Shown here: one piece after another, positions 44,301 to 55,500 of the stretch
Layout of the letters: each line of letters opens with the position of its first letter
How positions within the stretch are numbered: position 1 is the stretch's first letter
Origin: Calliopum simillimum
Lineage: Eukaryota; Arthropoda; Insecta; Diptera; Lauxaniidae
Direction of reading: 5' to 3'
NCBI GenBank assembly: GCA_951812925.1
Contig: OX638370.1
Span: 113,288,897 to 113,352,896 of the forward strand
Length of the DNA: 64,000 bases
The notes under the pieces: generated by a model
The model's input: the letters and a program-made list of their open reading frames with translations, nothing else
The model's database searches: none
Told to the model about the DNA's origin: nothing
Program-made: the position numbers and the translations under genes

Positions 44301-47300
44301 TTCAGTACGAAACACAAACATTTTGTTGGCTTTAAAATTTGTAAACTCCTTTAACAACAGTTATCGATAGTTGTGTTTGTTTTATATCTATTATTACCGC
44401 TTGTGGAAATAAATAATACGCCACCATTGACACTAAACGACCATAAGCTGCCCCAACAAGTACGGTCGGAATGAAAATGCCAAGTGATACATTCAAACCG
44501 AATGTTATGCACGACAGCAAGTAATAGACCAAAGCAAACAGTGCAAGTGTAAGAATCTTATGTGAACCTTTAAATAAAAAAGTAGAAGTTTTATTTATTG
44601 TAGAAAACAGAAAAATGTTGTATACGAAACCTGGTGGATCATGAAATAAGGATCTAACGGTGGCCTCTGGCGTTTGAAACCAAAGTGAAGCTACAGCATT
44701 GTACTCGTTATCTTCGCAGAAAAGCTGTTGAAAATAAAAAGATTCAAAATTTTTTGTTATAAATCTTCTGGTATAAATTGATAATAAACAATACAACAAA
44801 ACTGCGAATATCCTAATTAAAACAACATTTTATGTATAAAAACATAAATTAATTGATAAATTAATTTTATTTCTAAGCTTCAGGTTTTTTCTTTAAGCTA
44901 TTGGACATGAATTCCTTAATTTGACGGTACAGTCTCTGAAATCTTTTAATAACTTACCTTAACAGGTTGATCGGTAGGATCATTTCCTAATGGCCTGCAG
45001 TCATTTATGTAATAAATTAATGCACATGCTGCTGTTACGCCAATTATTGATACGAAAATAGCTTCGACAACTTTTGCCCATTTAAAAGTTATGAAACGTT
45101 TCCGAAAACAATTAATATGAGTGTTGAGCGAATTCCACATCGCTCCCAATAATCCACCCGATACGCCTAAGATCATAAAAATTGGTAATTCAAAATATTC
45201 GTATGTCAAAGGCTGTGCGAACTGTCCTAAATTGAAGAGACTCGTAAATGTAAAGTCATTTAAGCCATGATAGGCTGATAAAACAATGTTTAAAGTGAAA
45301 GAGCTTATAATTGAAGCAACTAAAGTGCGCCAAATGAGATTCTGGTTCCAGAAACTGGCCGCTTCTTCTAAGGAGAATAACATTCCACCTATTGGTGCAC
45401 CAAATGCAGCGGTTACACCAGCAGCAGCTCCACCCAAAACAAAATCGCGCTTTTCATGATCATCACGAAATGCTTTAAAAACACGAAAGTCTTTAACAAA
45501 TGTTGTGCTTTTTCCTTGTGAAACACCAGCGGCGACAACAGCACCCGCATGTATCATGGGGCCTTCCTAAATGATAAAAATAAAAAGGAGCTGTAAGCAA
45601 TAACAATGGCAAATATGTGCATATTTATATGAAACATGAAATAAATGTATGTACTCGTATATCGAACTCTAACCGTCAAAAAGACTTACTCTACAGAATG
45701 TCGAATTTTTGTTTCAGTAAAACAGTAAAATTTGGTTTTTGTCGGTTTTGACGATTATGTTTAGATATGTTGATCCTTAATCTACTAGTTCAGCGAAATT
45801 ATGAAACATACTGATTTTGAAATTAACAGTTTATATGAGTATGGATAAAATTAATAAAATACCTTTCCTCCAGCAAGACCTCCAACCACAGATGTTATCA
45901 CTCCAATTGCTTTTACAGCGAGTGTTTTAATACGCACAATTCGTGGTATTTTAACACCATTTAGATAACTTTTAACCTGTGGTATACCGCTTCCAGCGGT
46001 AATAGGTTCTATGTACGTGACCATTGTGGCGCCAATGGCAACTGGCAGTATACTTAGACCGATCCAAATCAAATAAGGAATAACTAGGTCTTGTTCGTGA
46101 ACAACGTTATGGTCAACGGCTTAAATAAATATAAAATATGTATTTTAAAAAAGGCAAAATAAAGAAGGATAAATTAAGGAGTTTCCTTTTAAAATAAGCA
46201 TAAAAAAATTATATAATTTCTTAATTAAGTTTTCAAAATATATACTTTTGCCTGGTAACTATCGTCTGTAGTATGCAAAATTTGAGGTGTTCTGACATTC
46301 GCATTCTTAGTAAATAGTACAAAAATTAAAAAAATACGAAAATCGAATTACTTAGTGGGAATTATCGTGAATAAATATTCCAGGGACTGCCGTTTATTCT
46401 CCACTGCAATTTGAGAAAAATTCCCCGGGAATATTTATTCACGGTAATCCCCAGTAGCACTAGCTCGAATTCGGATTAAGTTAGTTTATGTCTAGTTTAG
46501 AGCAAACCGGGTTGGTTTGCTATATATAAAGCTTTTCGATTTGTATGTGAAATTTTAGCTTATTTTAAATGAACTAGATAACTAAGAAAATTTTGCAGCT
46601 GCAGCCCTGAATTTAAAAAGTTCCTAGAGGGAAATTATGTCAAAATTATATTAATTCAAAACGAAGAAATTAAAGCTAAAATAAAAAATATAGCAATTTC
46701 AATAGCTTTAAAAAAAAATTTAAATAAAAAATAATTCACAAATGTAATTGAAAGTAGTGATTTTGTTAAAGACAAAGCAATTGCCAGTGAACTGTCAGAC
46801 CAAAGACCAGGGTATGTGCATAGTTAGAACGATAATATTTGATAAGTTTACTTGTCTGTGTTATCAAATATTTGAAAAAATTATAAGGTTACTTTAATAC
46901 CCAATTGTCACTTGCTTGGTTAACCAGATGAGATCTGATTGAGCACTAACCATGCTATTTTTCCATGTAAAAAGTTTTTCGATTTGTATGAGAAAAACTA
47001 ACTGATTTAAAAAAATTTGGTAGTTTAACCATAAAAATCTGCAGGTGGCAATTTTGAATTCAAAAAATCCAAGGAAAATTATGAATTTTTTTCTGACACA
47101 TGCAATAAATATGTAGACAAATAAAAAATGTTTAATAAAAAGCAAATAAATGATATAATTAAAAATGTATCAGTCTCAATTGTAAAAAAAAAATAATTAA
47201 TACCAATAAATTATTCAAAAATACGAGTGAAAAAGTGAAATTAATTTGGTAATCGTCAAATTAATTGTCAGTGAAATGTCAGAGCGCTGATCAAGGTAAA

Positions 47301-49972
47301 TGTGTGAACGGTTATGATTAATTATAAGGATTATCCTATTTTATCCGGTTAACCAGGCAAGTGAAAATAAAATTAGTAGATTATAGCATGTCAAGCATGA
47401 CAACAGTAGTGAAATATTGACGTACCTTTTTTCAAAATACCATATTTTAATTTTGACAATTCCTCAATAATGATGTCAATTGTACAAGCTATTAATGCTG
47501 TTATAATTCCGATCTGAATGAAAATAATCCAACGGAGTACATCTTTGCGTATGGAAAAGCGGGATACGGTTGTTTTTTGTTCAGCTTGAAAAAGTTTATT
47601 TTCGCAAACTTCGTAATCGAGACTCTTAAGTATAAAATTTAATTAAAAAAAAAAAATAACAAGCAATAGTCGTACTCAAACCTTTAAAATCACAAAAAAC
47701 AAAACCATAAGGCATGATTAGTCACAGGTATGTTCATGATTTAATTATTTCTTTTTGTAATTTTGCATGTACAACAACATCGTGAATACGTTTAATATGA
47801 ATAATGGGCCTTATCATGAACATATCATAAAAATTTTTCGCAGACTGCTTTGCTGTCTCGATGATAAGGCCCTTTAAGTTCTTCATAGCACAGTCAAACT
47901 GCAATATGTTGTAATATGCATTGTTTGGGATTTGTTTTCAATGTGAAACTAATAATTTAAGGTCCCATCATAGAAAATTCCAATCCCTTAGCCCTTGACA
48001 TGCAATTAATAGTGATGGGGATCTATCGAATGAAAGCTATCGAGTTATTCGATAGTCAACAAAAATTCATTCATTCGATTTTTTTGAAAAAAAAATCATT
48101 CATGAACGATTTTAGTAATGAACGAAAACGATTGAATTGAGTGTTTTGAAAAAAAAAAAAAAAAAAAACAAAAAAAAAACTAGTAAGGGTGTAAAATTTG
48201 GCCTGGCCAAACATTAAATACCCTACACTGCAGTATTTTTAAAATTTTGCTCATATGGGAGGTGCTACGCTCTCCTGTCCGAGTTCACCTAGTTTTTTTC
48301 CAGAAATTGGATTTATAGTTTTTAGTGTCTAAGTGAAAAACGTTTTCAGTATAGCGTTTTGAAGCTTTTGCTTGTATGGGAGGTGCCACGCCCTCTTGTC
48401 CGAGTTCGTCTAGTTTTAGCTTAGAGCGTGCATTTATAGTCTTTAGTATTTCAGTCGGATTGGTTGGATTATCTCAAAAAACTCTTTCAGTATAGGATTT
48501 TGAAACTTTTGCTTATATGGGAGGTGCCACGCCCCCTTGTCCGATTTCACCCAATTTTTGTTGAGAGCTTTCATTTATGATGCTTAGTGTCTGAGTCGAA
48601 TTTGGTTCGAATATCTCAAAAAACGCTTTTAGTATAGCGTTTTGAAGCTTTTGCTAATATGGGAGGTGCCAAGCCCTCTTATCCGAATTCGTTCAGTTTT
48701 TTTTTTGAGAGCTTGCGCTTACAATTCTTAGTATTTACGCGTATTTTGGTTGCATTGTCGTGAAAAATACTCCTAAAATTGCATTTGGAATATATTTTTT
48801 GTATGGGCGGTAGGCGTGTCCGCTGACCGATTTCGCCCATTTTCAATCCCCCGAGCTATCGTTGACGACGGAGGTAGTTTACCAAATTTCATTGAATTAT
48901 CTTGCTCAGTTTTCCCAAAAAGTGTATTTCAACACACAGCCAGCCAGCCAGCCAGACAGACGGACATGGCTATATCGACTCAGGAGGTGACGCTGATCAA
49001 GAATATATATACTTTTCTATATCTGCCGCGCCTCCTTCTCTGCGTTACAAACGGAAGGACAAAGTGAATATACCCTGGGTGTAGGGTATAAAAAAAATCC
49101 ATGAACGATTTCTATGCATTTCTTAATTAGATTTTGGGCATCACTGGCATTATTCCGCTATTTTTAGGTTTACTTATTTTGCATTCTTCATCATTAATTT
49201 CCCTTTTTATCTCTTGTTTAAGTGAATGAAGAAATAAATTTTGGACAACAGAAAATATATTTTTTGGGTTATATTTTCCTTTATATTTTTATATATTAAA
49301 TATGAAGTGATTTAAAATCTTTAGTACTTTAAGCAAAGGAAATAAATTCTAAATAAGAGATTTCACTAGAAAATGTTAATCAGCAAAATCGTTCGTTAAT
49401 GGACGAAAACAAAATCATTCGATATTGACTATCAGTTGCTGTTCAGTTACTAACAATCGATAGTTGAAATCATTTGATGCGCCCATCGCTATCAATTAAA
49501 ATAAGGGGAAACCCCAATCAACTTTTATCATCTTTCTCTCGTTTTGCATTAATTTATGAAATGCGATAAGAATTTTAAAAGGATAGAAAATTGCGGCTTG
49601 ACTGTACTCCAGAAATACAAAAGGTACATACTTCATAAACATCATCCTTGCTGTGTGCTCCAGCAGCATTAACTGCAGCTGTGCGAGAACGTAGATGAAA
49701 TGTTGGTTCAGCGGTCAAATTCTGGTCATTTTGTTGTGTCCCTGTTGTATTCCCAGACGTCGTAAACGCCTACAAATTCAAAACATACTATGAGTCAAAT
49801 TTTACAGCCATATTTTTATACTTACAATTTGTGTATTTCCATTCGAATTAAGATTTTGCGGCGCAGCTTCAGCTTCATTTATTATAGCGAGCAATGGTGG
49901 TTCGTCATCCCCATTCGTCACCACTTCATCAGCTAGATTTATTAAGGGTTCAACATCCCTATTGACACTCAT
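41307..49972 (-). CDS. ClC-b: ClC-7-type lysosomal H+/Cl- exchange transporter
   Basis: Orthologue of vertebrate CLCN7, a late endosome/lysosome 2Cl-/1H+ exchanger. Exons on the minus strand, first to last: 49972-49826, 49769-49632, 47624-47426, 46119-45863, 45566-44958, 44724-44631, 44567-44398, 42448-42266, 42201-41998, 41934-41776, 41667-41584, 41429-41307. All joins are GT-AG and in frame, giving 788 aa against about 805 in human ClC-7. The N-terminus carries acidic dileucine-like sorting signals (DEPPLL). [12 protein letters not shown] precedes the first membrane helix. Selectivity motif GSGIP at 204-208; GK|EGP spans the exon 4/5 junction with the gating Glu at 248; [11 protein letters not shown] holds the proton Glu at 315. 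Two CBS domains occupy about 625-690 and 737-788, ending ITRKDFLYK. The ClC-7 partner Ostm1 is not in this window. No disruption seen despite heavy transposon load in introns 2, 3 and 7. Confidence 0.95.
42869..43947. mobile_element. Family L repeat copy 2, nested in the Tc1-like relic
   Basis: Starts ACTACACTCCAGTATTTTGA and ends with AGTAGGGTATAAAA. Contains three units with TATGGGAGGTGCCACGCCC-like cores and the CTGATCAAGAATATATA block. Carries an RTE fragment (43106-43450). Confidence 0.75.
43106..43450 (-). mobile_element. 5'-truncated RTE copy
   Basis: 345 bp matching the last part of the 13117-15234 element in reverse (WLQK... region to the tail), with its GTATGTATGTAT tail at the low end. 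Flanked by an exact 12-bp duplication TTTACTGTTCTT (43094-43105, 43451-43462). Confidence 0.9.
46355..46452. mobile_element. Small CCCGGG palindrome element, family J copy 4
   Basis: GGGAATTATCGTGAATAAAT and inverse ATTTATTCACGGTAATCCCC, with a small deletion in the left arm. In ClC-b intron 3. Confidence 0.75.
46530..47363. mobile_element. GGTTAACCAG inverted-repeat element plus tandem partial copy
   Basis: CACTTGCTTGGTTAACCAGA near 46908 pairs with GGTTAACCAGGCAAGTG ending at 47363. The segment TTTTTCGATTTGTATGAG...CTGCAG...AAAATTATG repeats at about 46545-46835, a diverged direct partner. Confidence 0.55.
47806..47872. mobile_element. Small palindrome GGCCTTATCATGAA, family K copy 2
   Basis: GGGCCTTATCATGAA at the left; right end GATGATAAGGCCC. 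The interior is shorter than in copy 1. Confidence 0.6.
48010..49491. mobile_element. hAT-like non-autonomous element split by family L
   Basis: Ends TAGTGATGGGG and inverse CCCATCGCTA; inner arms ATCGAATGAAAGCTATCGAG and AATCGATAGTTG. Flanks GCAATTAA and TCAATTAA match 7 of 8, fitting an 8-bp duplication. No coding capacity; it hosts the family L copy at 48218-49090. Confidence 0.6.
48218..49090. mobile_element. Family L repeat copy 3 (longest)
   Basis: ATACCCTACACTGCAGTATT at the left, GGGTGTAGGGTAT at the right. Four tandem units 121-142 bp apart carry TATGGGAGGTGCCACGCCC (48256, 48377, 48519, 48661), then the CAGACAGACGGACATGG and GCTGATCAAGAATATATA blocks. Confidence 0.8.
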
Positions 49973-50264
49973 ATTTATATAATATTATAATACGTATAAG
50001 CAGAAATTATGGAATTTCTATGTGAACAATAAAATAAATGTTTGATTGCTAAAACACAAATACAAAGTGCAACAATTCCGAAGTAAAATAATTTGCACAG
50101 AACGAAGTGCAGTTTTGACAGCTGTTTGTAGTGTTGCCACATTTTTGTAAAATGAACTTTTATTGAACACAGCACAACGCAAATTGACGATTAAATAGAT
50201 GGCCAATTCTCAATAAGGCATTTAACCCTTTCAATACTGACGGGACCTATGTGTCCCATTTGCA

Positions 50265-51480
50265 TTTGACAAAACAACTTATCTCAAATAGGTTAAAATA
50301 TTCAAGCATTTGCAATAACAAAACGTTTTCTTTCATTAGAAAACCGGAGTCACTGGTTCGAGTACGGTTTCTGACAAGATTTAACTAAAGCTAATCTGAT
50401 GAGGCTATATACATGTTTATATATGAAAATATATAAATATGTATGTGGAAATAGCCGAAACATATGTAAATAATTTCCATGTTAACACTTGCTTGCGTCT
50501 GTTGTTGAAAAATTGCAAAAAGACTGTTTAATTAGTTCAATTTAAATTTATCATACTTCAAAAACTTTTACAAATGCTTTTCACAAAACAACTTAAGTCG
50601 ACATAAGAAAAGGGTGTTTTTCTTCACAAAACATCTTAAGTCGAGATAATTACAGGCTAAAAGGCAAAAAAAGTTTGACAAAAGCAATACTTCGAAATTA
50701 GTTACTTTTCCTATGGAAAGAACTGAATTTTTTAGATCAAAAAATATTTGACATAAACAACTCATTTTAATTTTGTTAAAAACTATTGACCTTGGAGCAA
50801 AAAAAGTTACTGGAAAATATTCGTTTAGTTTTCATGTACATATCTGTAGAGTTTTGACAAAACAACCTAACTCGAAATTGCCAACTTTTCAGGAGAGCTA
50901 AAAAACTACTTTGATGCTTCTTCTTTTTGTGTAGGAGTTTGAACACATATAAGTTTTTTATTCTACATGAATACTAAACGAATATTTTCCAGTAACTTTT
51001 TTTGCTCTAAGGTCAATAGTTTTTAATAAAATTGATATCAGATATTTTTGTCAAATGTTTTTTAATTAAAGAAATTCAGTTATTTCCATAGGAAAAGTAA
51101 CTTATTTCGAAGAAGTGCTTTTGTCAAACTTTTTTTTGCCATTTAACCAGTATCTTATCTCGACTTAAGATGTTTTGTGAAGAAAAACACCATTTTCTCA
51201 TGTCAACTTAAGTTGTTTTGTGAAAAGCTTTTGTAAAAATATTGTTATTGCAAATGCTTGAAATTTTTAAACTATTTGAGATAAGTTGTTTTGTCAAATG
51301 CAATTTGGAATAAAACATCGAGATAGGTTGATTTTCGATTATATATCTCTGCAACTAAAAGTCATAGAGATATGACGATTACACCAAAAGAAGCGTATTT
51401 AAATTTTATATATATGATTAAAATCCTGGAAAATTGTCTTATTTCGAGTTAGGTTGTTTTCTCAAAAGTCCACAGATATA
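50265..51480. mobile_element. Large foldback element, family Q copy 1
   Basis: Arms of 500-600 bp meeting near 50930: ACAAAACAACTTAAGTCGAC, CACAAAACATCTTAAGTCGA, TTACTGGAAAATATTCGTTT and their inverses. The left outer part (present at 59185) is missing here. The right arm ends TTTCGAGTTAGGTTGTTTTC. Confidence 0.8.
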
Positions 51481-51764
51481 TAGGAAGGTTTAGACAAGAT
51501 ATAACTGTTTTATTATAATTTTTATTTACAGATTAATATAACATCAAAAATAAAAAACCACAATTCTTTTAGTAAACTTAAAAAAAAAAATGTCAGTTCA
51601 ATGACAGAGAGATCATAAGGAACTTTCTACAAACTTTAAAGTGTAGAATATTGTACAACTAGTTTAGTACTTAAATACAATAAACACATGTATATAACAA
51701 GTATATACAACTTTTCTTATTATAATCCATTTTTTACTTAAATTTTTTCAAAAAAATTATAGTG

Positions 51765-52516
51765 CAGGCAAATTAGATAAAATTATCTAATTTTGTTGAA
51801 TAATCACCGATTTTGATTTGACATGGCTCATTTTGTTGGTAATTAAACTTTGAAAAAACCAATTCTTTAAATTTAAGCAATTTTTGGCAAAGGTCGAAAA
51901 TGCTGAATCCGAGTCCGGCTTCAAAATCGATGTATCACTTATGGTTTTTGAGACATCCTTATCGAAATCTTAAAAAAACACGATTTTTGAGGATATAGAG
52001 TGCGCACGAAATTGTTATGATCTTTCCTGCTAAATGCATCGTTTAGTACTATCTTTTGTCTTCAAAATAAGCTATGAATGCATGATTTTTCCTTAAAAAG
52101 TTATGACCATTTTAAAATTTAAAGTAATTAATCAATGTGGTGTGATTTTCAAATGATAATAACTTTTTAAAGAAAAGACATGCAAGACCAATTGATAGCT
52201 CATTTATAAGGTGAAGGATAATACTAAATTCTGCATTTAAAAGGAAATAGCAAAATAATTTCGTGCGCACTCTATATAACTTCAAATATGGTGTTTTTAA
52301 GATTTTAGGTTAGAATATCTCAAAAACTTATAAGTGATGACCAATTCTAAGGCCAGATTCGGATTCAACATTGTCAAATACATCGAAAATTATAATTTTT
52401 GTTTTGAATTATCTACTTTTTTTTATAAATTCGAACAAATTGAGCCATGTCGGATCAAAATTTGGCCTTTTCAAAAAAATTTTATATTAAAGCCTTCTTT
52501 TACCTAATTTGTCTGT
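51765..52516. mobile_element. Inverted-repeat element with another nested at its centre
   Basis: Outer arms: CAGGCAAATTAGATAAAA, TTTGACATGGCTCATTTTGT, CACTTATGGTTTTTGAGA against inverses ending CCTAATTTGTCTG. The loop is occupied by the element at 51994-52276. Confidence 0.7.
51994..52276. mobile_element. TATAGAGTGCGCACGAAATT element
   Basis: Ends TATAGAGTGCGCACGAAATT and AATTTCGTGCGCACTCTATA, exact over 20 bp, with weaker inner arms. 283 bp. Confidence 0.8.
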
Positions 52517-52570
52517 CCTATTAGCTTAATTCATATTTAATAGAAAAGTATACTATGTTCAAAATTAAAT

Positions 52571-55500
52571 TTAAAATTGAAAATTAAAGCCAGGATGTAT
52601 ATATTTAAACTTGGCAATATCAAGAACAATACGATTGGTTTCAATTTGATTACGAGTATGCATTTCCCGCTGAATTTCTTTTAATGATATTTCAACTTGT
52701 TGCAATAACTCATTAAATTTTAAATTTGATGAAGTGCTGCCTGCAGCTAAAAATTTAACATACATATTAATGTCAAAAGAAATTATGTATATTTAAATAT
52801 GTGTATAGATAGAAAACATTAACATACCATTATTATCTAGAAACGATCGTCCGGTTGTTGAGTTTGTTTGATTGGAACCTATCCCTGATGATATTGATGA
52901 ATTTTGTAACGTAAGATCTATTGCTTCACTGGACATTAAAAGTTCATCCTTAACAATTGTGACGGTATTTTGATTATTACCAACACTTATATGGCTACCG
53001 AAACTAGTAACAGTTCTAGCGTAATGCGATACATCAGAAGCATGATCAAAACTACCGGAATTATCATTAATAACAAGTGAAGCAGACTCATTTGTAAATT
53101 GTTGTAATCCAGAAATGCTTAATGTTGATGATTGCACTTGCTGATGATGAAGTGTCTTTGGTAAAATAAAATCAAATAAGTCATTCAAAACTTTTTTGTA
53201 AATTATAATGAATACTATAGAAAAATCGTGAGCTATTCATAAACACATCGTTATCTATATTCTTGAAGGTTAGCACTTTCCCAAAGGCCAAGTTCTGGTG
53301 TCTTTTTTTTCACACACACGCTCTATTTATAAATGTAATAAATAAAATATTTAGAACTTACATTTTCTGACTGCTTTACATTGTTTTCTCCATTTAAATG
53401 ACAGTGCAACACGTTCATGGAATCAATGTTACCAGGCTTAAACGAGTAGTTAATTGGTTCAGGATGAGCATCGGCCACATTTGTACCATCACCTATGGGT
53501 ACAAGAACAAACGGTTCGATGTTCCACTAAAATATAAAATAAAAGAGCATAAAACGCATGATATTTACCTATAAAAGATGGCATTTCAATAAAATGTGTT
53601 GAATAAATTGATTCAAAAAAAAAAAAAAAAGTTTTTGAAAATTCCACAATTACCCCTAAAACTCTGAAAGTTGGCGTCAAAAAGAAAAGGCCTGAGAATT
53701 TTTTGAAGGTCGGTCGCTTTTAGCCATTTTTTTAGGGGTCACCAGGAACAAGAAATGCTTGTATGTAGAACAAAGATTACTTAAGGAATGAAACTGATGA
53801 TGATATTTTTTTTATTTTATTTTGATGACATCTTTTAAGGATTCTTCCTATGTTTTAAGCATTTATTGTCTTTGTTGACCCATAATGAAATATTCCGTAG
53901 AATTTTTTTTATAAAAACAGCATGCAATGGGCTGAGACGTTCTACAATAATGTTTCTTGTGTAATTTCATTATGATCTTGGAACAACAAGTTTTATCCAA
54001 ACGTATTTTATAGTTTTACAGTAGGGTAAGATTTCGAAAATATGTTTTAGTGGGTATTTTAGCTAAAAACAAACAAAATATCGCAGATGTTAAGTTTGAT
54101 ATATTATTTTTTTTTTTTTTAATACAGGATTTCCACTCCAACTTAAACTTTTCCACACCAAATTGATCTATGTTCAATTCAATTTCAACTTTTTCCACAT
54201 CAAACTAAACTTTTTCCAAATCAAATTAAACTTTGCAAAAAAACGCACTTAAAATGTAATATCTCTGCACCCACATGGAGACACAATACCAATCTATGTA
54301 CCATGTTTCATAACTAGCTGTTGTAGGTGCAAAGATATATCATTTTAAGCGTTTTTTTTTTTCTTGCAAATTTTAATTTGATTTGGAAAAAGTTTATTTT
54401 GATTTGGAAAAAGTTGAAATTGAATTGAACAAACATCAATTTGGTGAGGAAAAGGTTTTTTGTCTTGGATGGGAAATCCTGTACTTTGTTTCAAAATATG
54501 AGATATCGCACGACTCATTCCGAGTATTTTTGCAAAATTAATAAAATAAAAAGCACATCAAACCGAAATTTTGCGTAAATCAGCTACGAGCGACGTTTAA
54601 AATAATTCTTAGCTCACTTTTTTAACACCATCTTTCAGATTTTTAGTGGTAAACGTGGAATTTCCAAAAAACGCTTTATTATCTGAACCAGTCTAGTGTA
54701 TACATAAGTATATTGGGGTGGTTAAAAATGCAGCAATTTTTCATGAAAATTTTTAAAAATAAGGAAAATTTGAAAATTAAAAAAAAAAAATAATTATAAA
54801 CTCAGGCAATGTAAAAAAGTTCAAAGCTTCATTCAACCAGACGACTCTTTAAAAAAAGTTCCAAATTTCGACCAAACCAAATATGGTCAAACTTTATCTA
54901 GTAAAATATATATTTTTAATTTTTGGAGTGTACAATTTGATAACGGCTTCTACTATGTTTACTTACATTACGAACCGATGCAGCTTCGTGTTTTTGTTGA
55001 AGATGTTGTAGCTGCTGTTGCTGTTGTTGTTGCTGCTGGAATTGATGTCGCTGAAATGCTGATTTAATTTTTAACTTGGGCAATTCATCATAAAGTGGCT
55101 GTTGTAAACGTGATTTGTTATTGCTACTATTGCTACTCCTGTTACCACGATAAGAAATTTTACGATTTTTCATTAGACGATCGCGTCGCTCCAGGAGTGC
55201 GGTTACCTTCATATCATGTAATTTGCCAAGCAAATCGGGATGTCGCCGCTAAATAAGATGAAATTACAAAATCCAATTATAATGATACTAAATAGTATAA
55301 GAAAGTATTTTTCATTGCATTTGTACTTAATATAACCAGATATTAAACTTAATCTGCAACGTTGTCATTTGTGTCTTTGATCACTGAATGAATGATTGTT
55401 GAAAATTATGAACTTGAGTTGCTTAGAATTGTGGCATAAAAATAGCAGTTCATATCTTTCATTTTTTGCAATACAGAGCAGCGCAAAAGAAACGAGGGGG

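Larger units (their letters stand above)
42575..44320 (-). mobile_element. Tc1/mariner-like transposase relic in ClC-b intron 7
   Basis: N-terminal DNA-binding part near 44295-44150 ([20 protein letters not shown]), first catalytic region near 44090-43990 ([18 protein letters not shown]), then after an insertion [31 protein letters not shown] and, after an internal deletion, LDYYVWGFM. The family L element at 42869-43947 splits it. Inactive. Confidence 0.75.
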
